Assembly (NCBI GenBank): GCA_005889475.1
Contig: VBGT01000056.1
Coordinates: forward strand, 25,176-74,987
Direction of reading: 5' to 3'
Length of the DNA stretch: 49,812 nucleotides
Source: Chloroflexota bacterium
GTDB lineage: Bacteria > Chloroflexota > Limnocylindria > Limnocylindrales > CSP1-4
Positions 40,903-49,812 of this stretch are shown here, piece by piece; the stretch's first letter is position 1; each line of letters opens with the position of its first letter. A model generated the notes under the pieces. The model saw nothing but the letters and a program-made list of their open reading frames with translations. It did not search any database and was not told the DNA's origin. The position numbers were made by a program, and so were the translations under genes.

Positions 40903-43005
40903 GTGTCCGAAGTCGTCGAGCCGCCGCCGCGCCATACGAACCGGCTCGCGGGCGAGACCAGCCCGTACCTGCTGCAGCACGCCCACAACCCGGTGGACTG
41001 GTACCCGTGGGGGCCGGAGGCGCTGACCCGGGCCAAGCTCCTCGACCGCCCGATCTTCCTGTCGATCGGCTATGCGGCGTGCCACTGGTGCCACGTGATG
41101 GAGCGCGAGTCGTTCGAGGACGAGGGCACCGCGGCGTACCTGAACAGCCGGTTCATCGCGATCAAGGTCGATCGCGAGGAGCGGCCGGACCTCGACCAGA
41201 TCTACATGGCCGCGGTGCAGGCGATGACCGGTGGCGGCGGCTGGCCGATGTCAGTGTTCCTCACGCCGGAGGGCCGGCCGTTCTACGGCGGGACCTACTT
41301 CCCCGATCGACCCAGCCACGGGCTGCCCGGCTTTCCGCAGGTCCTGGAGGGCATCGATCGGGCGTGGCGCGAGCAGCGCGGCGAGCTTGAGGATGCCGGT
41401 CGGCGCCTGGTCGGCCAGCTCGCGGCGCAGTCAGCGAATGCGATCGGTGCGGCACCGGGTCCGGACGTGCTCGACACCGCGGTCGCGCTGCTGGAGCAAT
41501 CCTTCGACGCGGCCCGGGGCGGCTGGGGCGGGGCGCCGAAGTTCCCGCAGCCGATGACCATCGAGCTGCTGCTCCGGCGCGCGGCGGCCGGCGATCCCCG
41601 GGCGCTGCCGATGGCGCGCCGGACCCTCGATCGGATGGCCGATGGCGGCGTCCGCGACCAGCTCGGCGGCGGCTTCCATCGCTACGCGACCGATGCGATC
41701 TGGCTCGTGCCCCACTTCGAGCAGATGCTGTACGACAACGCCCAGCTCGCCCGGACCTACCTGCACGCGTGGGCGCTCACCGGCGACGCCCGCTACCGGG
41801 CCGTGGCCACGGGCACGCTCGATTACGTCCTGCGCGAGCTGACCACGCCTGACGGCGCCTTCGCGGCGAGCCAGGATGCGGACACCGACGGCGTCGAGGG
41901 TGCGACCTTCACGTGGCGCGCCGAGGAGGTGCGAGCGGTGCTCGGCGACGACGCCGCGCTGTTCTCGACGGGGTACGGCGTGACCGACGGCGGCAACTGG
42001 GAGGGCGTCACGATCCTCTCGCGCGTCCGGCCGACGGCCGAGCTGGCGAAGCTCTACGCGATCCCGAACGCCGAGGTGGAGGCGAGGCTCGCGCGCGCAC
42101 GCGAGCGTCTGCTCGAGGTGCGGGCGCGCCGCGCCCAGCCGGCGCGGGACGACAAGGCCCTCGCGGCGTGGAACGGGCTGGCGATCGGGGCCCTGGCCGA
42201 CGCGGCGCGGCTGCTGCGGCAGGCCCCGGAGGGTGCCGCCGACGCGGCGCGCTACCGCGCCGCGGCCGAGCGGGCCGCCGACACGATTCTCCGCGGCCTG
42301 CTCGACGCGGACGGCAGGCTCGCCCGATCTTGGAAGGACGGCAGGGCAACCGGACAGGGCGTCCTCGAGGACTACGCGAATCTCGCCGACGGCCTGCTCG
42401 CGCTGTACGAGGCGACGTTCGAAGAGCGCTGGTTCACGACTGCCCGCGCCCTCGCCGACGCGATCCTCGACCGGTTCGGTGACCTTGCCGGCGGGTTCTT
42501 CGATACCGGGATCGATCACGAGCAGCTCGTCACGCGCCCCAAGGACATCCAGGACAACGCCACGCCCTCGGGCAGCTCGATGGCGACGCTCGTGCTGCTG
42601 CGGGTCGCGGCGTTCACCGGCGAATCGCGCTACCGCGAGACGGCTGAGCGCGCCCTCGCCACGACCACGCCGTTCACGGTCCGCTACCCGACCGCATTCG
42701 CCCTGTGGCTCCAGGCGACGGATTTCGCGCTCGCTCCCGTGGCCGAGGTGGCGATCGTCGGCGACCTCGACGATCCGGCGACGATGGCCCTGCTCGAAGT
42801 GGCCTCCACCGCCTACGCGCCGAATCGCGTCGTGGCGGCGTCGCCGCTGCGCGACGGCCCCAGCGCCGTGCCCCTGCTCGCGGACCGGACCAGACAAGGC
42901 GGTCGATCCACGGCATACGTCTGCCGGAACTTCGCGTGCCGGCTCCCGGTGACCGACCCCGACGCGTTGCGCGAGCAGCTCACCGAGCTCACGGCCGCGG
43001 TCTAG
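40903..43005 (+). CDS. DUF255 / YyaL-type thioredoxin-domain protein
   Basis: 700 residues from GTG 40903. The N-terminal thioredoxin-like domain has [46 protein letters not shown] (CxxC at about 60-63) and [23 protein letters not shown]. The C-terminal six-hairpin-like helical domain has [27 protein letters not shown] and [16 protein letters not shown]. It is the bacterial counterpart of SPATA20 and YyaL; a sugar-binding or epimerase-like activity has been suggested from fold, but function is unknown. The frame stays open far upstream (to 40648), but that stretch is the structured interval and has no conserved sequence. Confidence 0.92.
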   Translation: MSEVVEPPPRHTNRLAGETSPYLLQHAHNPVDWYPWGPEALTRAKLLDRPIFLSIGYAACHWCHVMERESFEDEGTAAYLNSRFIAIKVDREERPDLDQIYMAAVQAMTGGGGWPMSVFLTPEGRPFYGGTYFPDRPSHGLPGFPQVLEGIDRAWREQRGELEDAGRRLVGQLAAQSANAIGAAPGPDVLDTAVALLEQSFDAARGGWGGAPKFPQPMTIELLLRRAAAGDPRALPMARRTLDRMADGGVRDQLGGGFHRYATDAIWLVPHFEQMLYDNAQLARTYLHAWALTGDARYRAVATGTLDYVLRELTTPDGAFAASQDADTDGVEGATFTWRAEEVRAVLGDDAALFSTGYGVTDGGNWEGVTILSRVRPTAELAKLYAIPNAEVEARLARARERLLEVRARRAQPARDDKALAAWNGLAIGALADAARLLRQAPEGAADAARYRAAAERAADTILRGLLDADGRLARSWKDGRATGQGVLEDYANLADGLLALYEATFEERWFTTARALADAILDRFGDLAGGFFDTGIDHEQLVTRPKDIQDNATPSGSSMATLVLLRVAAFTGESRYRETAERALATTTPFTVRYPTAFALWLQATDFALAPVAEVAIVGDLDDPATMALLEVASTAYAPNRVVAASPLRDGPSAVPLLADRTRQGGRSTAYVCRNFACRLPVTDPDALREQLTELTAAV

Positions 43006-43018
43006 CGTCGGAAGCGAG

Positions 43019-43846
43019 ATGAAGGTCTACATCAGCGTCGACATGGAGGGCATCGGTGGGATCAGCCACAGCCTGCCGACCGACCGTGGCGATGCCGGCT
43101 ACCCGGCCGCGGTAGCACTGATGGTCGGTGAGGCGAACGCCGCGATCGAGGGCGCGTTCGCCGGCGGCGCCACCGAGGTGCTCGTCAACGACAGCCACGG
43201 CCTGATGTTCAACCTCACCCCGGAGGACCTCGATCCCCGCGCCGTGCTGCTCCAGGGCCAGAAGCCATGGTCGATGGTCGCTGGCGCCGGTCCCGAGCAG
43301 GGCTTTGAGGTTGCCCTTTTCGTGGGCTACCACGCTCGCGCCGGCCACCCAACGGGCACGATCGCGCACACCTACAGCGGCGAGCCCACGCTCACGACCC
43401 TCCAGGGGCGGCCGGTCGGCGAGGCCGGGATCAACGCTCTGCCGCTCGGGGCGTGGGGCGTGCCGATCGGGCTCGTGAGCGGTGACGACCAGGTCGCGCT
43501 CGAGACCGAGGCGTGGTTCCCGTGGGCCGAGCAGGTGGTCGTGAAGACGGCCCGCGGCCGGCGGGCGGCCGCGTCCGTGCACCCGACCGTCGCGCGCGAC
43601 CGTGTTCGCGCCGGGGCGGAACGGGCGGTGCGGCGGGCAACTGACGGCGGGATGCAGCTCTTCGACGTCGGCCGCCCGGTGGTGCTCGAGGCGGAGTACC
43701 GGCACTCGCTCGAAGCGGACTTCGCGGCGCTGGTGCCGCTGGCCGAGCGGTACGGCGACCGCGGCGTGCGGGTCACGACCGACGATCCGGTCATCGCGTA
43801 TCGGGCGTTCCTGGCGGGCGTCCGGATCGCCGGGCTCGCCGCGTAG
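43019..43846 (+). CDS. M55-family D-aminopeptidase (DppA-like)
   Basis: 275 residues. YISVDMEGIGGI (residues 4-15, metal-binding SxDxEG), EVLVNDSHG, ALFVGYHARAG, GTIAHTYSG and GLVSGDDQV match DppA, a zinc D-aminopeptidase that forms a self-compartmentalising decamer and cleaves D-Ala-containing peptides. GGAAG precedes the ATG 13 bases after the DUF255 stop, so the two probably share a transcript. The role is likely recycling of wall-derived D-amino-acid peptides. Confidence 0.93.
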   Translation: MKVYISVDMEGIGGISHSLPTDRGDAGYPAAVALMVGEANAAIEGAFAGGATEVLVNDSHGLMFNLTPEDLDPRAVLLQGQKPWSMVAGAGPEQGFEVALFVGYHARAGHPTGTIAHTYSGEPTLTTLQGRPVGEAGINALPLGAWGVPIGLVSGDDQVALETEAWFPWAEQVVVKTARGRRAAASVHPTVARDRVRAGAERAVRRATDGGMQLFDVGRPVVLEAEYRHSLEADFAALVPLAERYGDRGVRVTTDDPVIAYRAFLAGVRIAGLAA

Positions 43847-43868
43847 CGAGCGCCGGGCAGCTCAACGG

Positions 43869-44048
43869 TCAGGTCGCGGCGGAGTCGTCCTTCGGCGTGT
43901 CGTCTTCAGAGCGGAGCTTCTCGGCCTCCGCACGAGCCTCCCGCACGCCGCGGCCGAAGATGCGCCCGAGCTCGGGGAGCGTCTTCGGTCCCCGGATGAT
44001 CAGCACGATGATCAGGACGACGATCAGGACGACGGCGACGTCGCTCAC
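43869..44048 (-). CDS. TatA/TatB-like twin-arginine translocase peptide
   Basis: 59 residues from GTG 44048. A membrane helix VAVVLIVVLIIVLIIRGPKT leads into LPELGRIFGRGVREARAEAEKL, the Tat hinge GP and amphipathic helix, then an acidic tail. The short size and missing N-terminal Phe-Gly make it a minimal TatA. TatA forms the pore-like assembly for export of folded proteins; TatC is not in the window. TACCAT ends 7 bases before the start. The gene is divergent from the ArsR-SRPBCC gene. Confidence 0.85.
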   Translation of the reverse strand: MSDVAVVLIVVLIIVLIIRGPKTLPELGRIFGRGVREARAEAEKLRSEDDTPKDDSAAT

Positions 44049-44055
44049 GCACCGG

Positions 44056-44061
44056 ATGGTA
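44056..44061 (-). promoter_or_regulatory. -10 element TACCAT of the TatA-like gene
   Basis: TACCAT on the minus strand, 7 bases before GTG 44048 with no Shine-Dalgarno. Confidence 0.5.
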
Positions 44062-44102
44062 GCGGTGGCGCCGCTCGACCATCGGGCTTGACTCCGGACC
44101 CG

Positions 44103-44120
44103 TACAACCGTATGGTTGTA
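44103..44120 (+). promoter_or_regulatory. ArsR-type operator overlapping a -10 element
   Basis: TACAACC-GTAT-GGTTGTA is a perfect 7-bp dyad ending 3 bases before ATG 44124. The -10-like TATGGT (44111-44116) lies inside it, 7 bases before the ATG. Binding would block the promoter directly, as expected for autorepression by the ArsR-type protein encoded next. Confidence 0.65.
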
Positions 44121-44123
44121 TCA

Positions 44124-44966
44124 ATGCAGATTGCCCCAACGGACTTCGACAGGATGTTCGGCGCCCTCGCCGACGCGACGCGGCGCGACATCGTTCGCCG
44201 CGCCATCGACGCCAGCGAAGGTGTCGCGCAGTTGGCAGCCCACTACCCGATGAGCTTTGCCGCCGTGCAGAAGCACGTCGCGATCCTCGAGCGAGCGGGG
44301 CTGGTCACCAAGGAGCGCAGCGGGCGGCGAAAGGTCGTCCGGGCGAACATGGAGGCGGTCGCAGTCGCTCGCCGCCTGCTCGACCGATACGAGGAGCTGT
44401 GGCGCGGTCGGATCGACCGGATGACCGCGCTCGTCGCCGGGAACATATCGATGACCGTCACCGCCGTCCGTAAGGACATCGACCGCCTGACGATGACCCT
44501 CGACGCCGATTTCGACGCGTCGCCGGGGCGCGTCTGGGAGCTTTGGGCGGACCCGCGCCAGCTCGAGCGCTGGTGGGGCCCACCGAGCTATCCCGCGACC
44601 GTCACCGCGCACGATCTCCGCGCCGGCGGCCGGGTCGAGTACCACATGACCGGACCCGAAGGCGACCAGGCCCGGGGCTACTGGGAGGTCGTCGAGGCCG
44701 ACGCACCGCGCCGGCTGTTCTTCCGCGACGGGTTGGCGAATGCGGATGGCACGCCGAACTCTGACATGCCCTTGCACCAGGTCGACGTGACGATCGCGGA
44801 GCTCGGCGACGGCCGGACCAGGATGTCGATCGAAAGCATCTTCCCCGACGCCGCGGCGATGGAGCAGGTGCTCGCGATGGGCATGGAGGAGGGGCTCACC
44901 CAGGCCGTCGGGCAGATCGATGCGATCCTTGCCGAAGATGTCGTCCCCACGGGCGCGGCGCGCTGA
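44124..44966 (+). CDS. ArsR-type HTH fused to an SRPBCC (AHSA1-like) domain
   Basis: 280 residues. Residues 1-95 are an ArsR winged helix (DRMFGALADATRRDIVRRAI, MSFAAVQKHVAILERAGLVTKERSGRRKVV) without metal-binding Cys. Residues about 110-275 are an AHSA1/START-like SRPBCC domain (LDADFDASPGRVWELWADPRQLERWWGPP, EYHMTGPEGDQARGYWEVVEADAPRRLFFRDG). Elsewhere these two are often adjacent genes; here they are one chain, so a hydrophobic ligand bound by SRPBCC could control DNA binding. It heads a two-gene operon with an alpha/beta hydrolase. The upstream palindrome is its probable operator. Confidence 0.9.
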   Translation: MQIAPTDFDRMFGALADATRRDIVRRAIDASEGVAQLAAHYPMSFAAVQKHVAILERAGLVTKERSGRRKVVRANMEAVAVARRLLDRYEELWRGRIDRMTALVAGNISMTVTAVRKDIDRLTMTLDADFDASPGRVWELWADPRQLERWWGPPSYPATVTAHDLRAGGRVEYHMTGPEGDQARGYWEVVEADAPRRLFFRDGLANADGTPNSDMPLHQVDVTIAELGDGRTRMSIESIFPDAAAMEQVLAMGMEEGLTQAVGQIDAILAEDVVPTGAAR

Positions 44967-45000
44967 GCGCCCACCGCGCATCAAGTACCAGGAGAGAACG

Positions 45001-45879
45001 ATGACCGCAACGACCGCCATCGCGCCCGAGACTCGGACCCTCGAGGTCCCCGGCGCCACCCTGACCTACGACATCCGCCGCAACGAGGCCACCGTTCAAC
45101 CGCCCCTGTTCCTGATCGGCTCGCCGATGGCCGCCGGCGGCTTTCCGACGCTCGCCGGGCACTTCACCGACCGGGAGGTCATCACGTACGACCCTCGCGG
45201 GAGCGAGCGCAGCACCGCGCACGATCCTTCGAAGCCCATCACGACCGAAGTGCAGGCCGAGGACGTGCACCGGATCATCGAGGAGGTCGGTGGCCCGGTT
45301 GATCTGTTTGCGAGCAGCGGCGGTGCGGTCGTCGCGCTCGCGCTCATCGCGAAATACCCGGGCGACGTCCGAACAGCGGTCGCGCACGAGCCGCCGCTCG
45401 CCTCGCTGGTGCCGGACCGGGAGCATGCGCTCGCAGCGAACCGGGCGATGCACGAGACCTATCAGCGCAGCGGCTGGGGCGCCGGAATGGCCCACTTCAT
45501 GCAGGTCGTCATGCACCGTGGCCCGTTCACCGCGGAAGACGCCGCGGCGCCGCCGCCGGACCCGGCCACGTTCGGCATGCCGGCGGGGGACGACGGCAAC
45601 CGGAGTGACCTGATGCTCGGTCACAACGTCGTCTGGCTGACCAGCTTCGAGCCCGACTTCGACCGCCTCCGCGCCGCTCCCACCCGGATCGTCATCGGCG
45701 TCGGCGAGAAATCCAACGGCGAGCTGGCGCACCGTGGCGGCGAGGCCGTCGCGCAGCGGCTGGGCCTCGAGCCGGTCGCATTCCCGGGCGACCACGGCGG
45801 CTTCCTCGGCGGCGAGTACGGCCAATCGGGCGAGCCCAACGCGTTCGCCGCGAAGCTGCGCGAGGTCTTAGCGGCATAG
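45001..45879 (+). CDS. Alpha/beta hydrolase
   Basis: 292 residues. An oxyanion-side GSPMAAGGF, YDPRGSERS, the nucleophile elbow FASSGGAVVALALI (Ser in SSGG), and a C-terminal FPGDHGGF with the catalytic His show the fold. The elbow SxSGG differs from the common GxSxG in its first Gly. AGGAGAG lies 5 bases before ATG 45001, 34 bases after the ArsR-SRPBCC gene, so both are likely repressed together. The substrate is unknown. Confidence 0.87.
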   Translation: MTATTAIAPETRTLEVPGATLTYDIRRNEATVQPPLFLIGSPMAAGGFPTLAGHFTDREVITYDPRGSERSTAHDPSKPITTEVQAEDVHRIIEEVGGPVDLFASSGGAVVALALIAKYPGDVRTAVAHEPPLASLVPDREHALAANRAMHETYQRSGWGAGMAHFMQVVMHRGPFTAEDAAAPPPDPATFGMPAGDDGNRSDLMLGHNVVWLTSFEPDFDRLRAAPTRIVIGVGEKSNGELAHRGGEAVAQRLGLEPVAFPGDHGGFLGGEYGQSGEPNAFAAKLREVLAA

Positions 45880-45918
45880 CGGGACCTTGCCGCAGGATCG
45901 CGCTGCGAGACGCGGGGC

Positions 45919-45924
45919 TATCGT
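45919..45924 (+). promoter_or_regulatory. -10 element TATCGT of the deacetylase gene
   Basis: TATCGT lies 6 bases before ATG 45931 with no ribosome binding site, 40 bases past the hydrolase stop. Confidence 0.5.
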
Positions 45925-45930
45925 GACCAG

Positions 45931-47091
45931 ATGGCCTTGTCGGCGCCGCTTCTCGTCTTCGGACCGCGCTCGACGACGTACGACTTCGGGAGCGGCCACC
46001 CGCTGACACCGCGCCGCTTCGGGCCGGGCATCTCGCTCCTGGAGACGCTCGGCGCCGTGCCGAATCTCGCTCCCGAGCCGGCGAGCGACGCCGAGCTCGA
46101 GTGGATCCACGACGCGGCGTATCTCGACGTCGTGAAGGCCTTCTCGCGCGAGCCGCTCGGGCCGTCTCGGGCGGGCATCGGCCCGGGCGACACGCCAGCG
46201 TTCGCGGGAATGCACGAGGCCTCCGCCGCGGTCGCGGGCGGATCGCTCCGGGCGATGGAGGCGATTAAGCGCGGGGACGTCGTCCACGCCTTCCATCCTG
46301 GCGGTGGGCTCCACCACGCGATGCCGGCGCGGGCCTCGGGCTTCTGCGTCTACGACGACCCGGCGCTCGCGATCGCTCGGGCGCGGCGCGACGGGCTCCG
46401 GGTCCTGTACGTCGACCTCGACGTCCACCACGGGGACGGCGTGCAGGCGATCCACTGGTCCGACCCGGGCGTGATGACCGTGTCGATCCACGAGACAGGC
46501 CTGGCGCTCTTCCCGGGCACGGGCTTTCCCGACGAGCTCGGTGGCGGCGACGCGGTCGGGACGAAGGTCAACCTGCCGCTCGACCCCGGAACCGGCGAGC
46601 GCGGCTGGCTGGCTGCGCTCGAGCTGGTCCTGCCGGTGCTCGCCGAGGCGTTCCAGCCCGAGATCGTCGTTTCGCAGCATGGCGCGGACGCCCACGCCTT
46701 CGACCCGCTGGCGCATCTCCGCGTCACGACCACGGCGATGGGCACCGCCGCCCGCCTCGTCGACTCACTGGCCCACCGCTGGGCGGGCGGCCGCTGGCTC
46801 GCGACCGGCGGCGGCGGCTACGACGTCTACCGCGTCGTGCCGCGTGCCTGGTCGCAGGTCTGGCTCGCGGCGAATCACGCCCCCGTGCCGGATGCGATCC
46901 CCGCGACCTGGCGCGAGCAATGGGCCGCGGATGCGGGGCGGTATGACCAGGCGCCAATCCCGGCAACCTTCGACGACCCGCCGAATGCCGGCCTCCCGTA
47001 CCGCGCCGCAGACGAAGCGGCCGACGCTCGGGCGCTGCGGATCGCGGAGCAGGTGCTCGATCTCGTCCTGGGGCACCTGCGAGTTCCATAA
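45931..47091 (+). CDS. Histone-deacetylase-family protein, AcuC-like
   Basis: 386 residues. HAFHPGGGLHHAMPARASGFCVYDDPALAI (tandem His at the charge relay), LYVDLDVHHGDGVQAIHW (zinc Asp and His), TVSIHETG, GVKVNLPL-like segment, VVSQHGADAH (zinc Asp) and the C-terminal ATGGGGY Tyr show an intact class I HDAC-type site. AcuC-like enzymes deacetylate proteins such as acetyl-CoA synthetase or small acetylated compounds. No acetyltransferase or acs neighbour is present. Confidence 0.93.
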   Translation: MALSAPLLVFGPRSTTYDFGSGHPLTPRRFGPGISLLETLGAVPNLAPEPASDAELEWIHDAAYLDVVKAFSREPLGPSRAGIGPGDTPAFAGMHEASAAVAGGSLRAMEAIKRGDVVHAFHPGGGLHHAMPARASGFCVYDDPALAIARARRDGLRVLYVDLDVHHGDGVQAIHWSDPGVMTVSIHETGLALFPGTGFPDELGGGDAVGTKVNLPLDPGTGERGWLAALELVLPVLAEAFQPEIVVSQHGADAHAFDPLAHLRVTTTAMGTAARLVDSLAHRWAGGRWLATGGGGYDVYRVVPRAWSQVWLAANHAPVPDAIPATWREQWAADAGRYDQAPIPATFDDPPNAGLPYRAADEAADARALRIAEQVLDLVLGHLRVP

Positions 47092-47156
47092 ACAGTGTCT
47101 GCTGCGCCGAACGTCACGCTCGCGGATCGTCCGTGGGGCACTCTGGAGCACATTCG

Positions 47157-47203
47157 CGGGGCGAGTTTTCGTGCCCCGTGCTGCTGCCAGCGACGTCTGG
47201 CAG
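47157..47203 (+). terminator. Two hairpins after the deacetylase gene
   Basis: CGGGGC/GCCCCG (47157-47178, loop with TTTT) and a perfect CTGCCAG/CTGGCAG (47184-47203) lie 65-110 bases past the stop. A third stem, GGCCAA/TTGGCC, follows. None has a T run. The gap 47092-47292 holds nothing else except the next promoter. Confidence 0.35.
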
Positions 47204-47277
47204 GAAAGCCCGGCCAACCACGAATGCTCATTGGCCTTCGCCGCATCGAACATCTGATCGAAAGGCGCTTCCCGGAG

Positions 47278-47283
47278 TAAACT
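47278..47283 (+). promoter_or_regulatory. -10 element TAAACT of the lhr-like gene
   Basis: TAAACT lies 9 bases before GTG 47293; only a C-rich run lies between, with no Shine-Dalgarno. Confidence 0.45.
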
Positions 47284-47292
47284 CCTCCCCCC

Positions 47293-49812
<2,520 letters not shown>

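Overview
The window is about 49.8 kb of very GC-rich DNA (roughly 70% by eye) with densely packed genes on both strands, frequent GTG starts and many 1-8 base start/stop overlaps. The gene mix is aerobic and heterotrophic: F420-type LLM oxidoreductase, FAD-linked oxidases, xanthine dehydrogenase, bacterial Ku and LigD, Lhr-type helicase, TadE/TadG-like surface proteins and BioY. A high-GC soil or freshwater bacterium of the Chloroflexota (Limnocylindria-like) or a near relative fits best. This is inferred from gene content and style; no rRNA or marker gene is present.

Layout. 1-9.7 kb: tail of an unknown gene, tRNA-His, a sarcosine-oxidase-like flavoenzyme, a secreted CAP-domain protein coupled to a MacB-type ABC exporter, BioY, an MpaB/DUF2236 oxygenase, a GlcD-type oxidase and a small Cys-rich protein. 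9.7-24.5 kb: a purine-catabolism island. Guanine deaminase (frameshifted here) precedes a translationally coupled operon xdhA-xdhC-xdhB-uraD-uox-aceB. Farther on lie HIU hydrolase and, divergently, an operon of a DUF3830 protein, a 37-residue membrane peptide and a hydantoinase/allantoinase-type amidohydrolase. A D-aminoacylase, two membrane proteins and a decayed HTH regulator sit among them. Together these give guanine -> xanthine -> urate -> 5-hydroxyisourate -> OHCU -> allantoin, with malate synthase placed to take up glyoxylate; the steps from allantoate to glyoxylate are not seen.

24.5-36.7 kb: a PD-(D/E)xK-like protein, a lower-GC TadE/TadG pair, Ku, an MBL hydrolase, an LmeA-like lipoprotein-type gene, a second TadE-TadE-TadG operon (TadG frameshifted) and LigD with order PE-LIG-POL. 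Ku and LigD form a split NHEJ locus. 36.7-49.8 kb: LLM oxidoreductase diverging from MerR plus MFS, a C39-like putative cysteine peptidase, a 650-base gene-free stretch full of perfect RNA-like stems including a pseudoknot arrangement, a DUF255 thioredoxin-fold protein, an M55 D-aminopeptidase, a TatA-like peptide, an ArsR-SRPBCC fusion with its operator plus an alpha/beta hydrolase, an AcuC-like deacetylase and the start of an Lhr helicase.

Two signals stand out. (1) A -10-like TAnnnT hexamer (often TACGAT) lies 6-9 bases before the start codon of most genes that begin transcription units, pointing to widespread leaderless transcription and settling several starts. (2) The 40399-40859 stretch looks like an unrecognised structured RNA.
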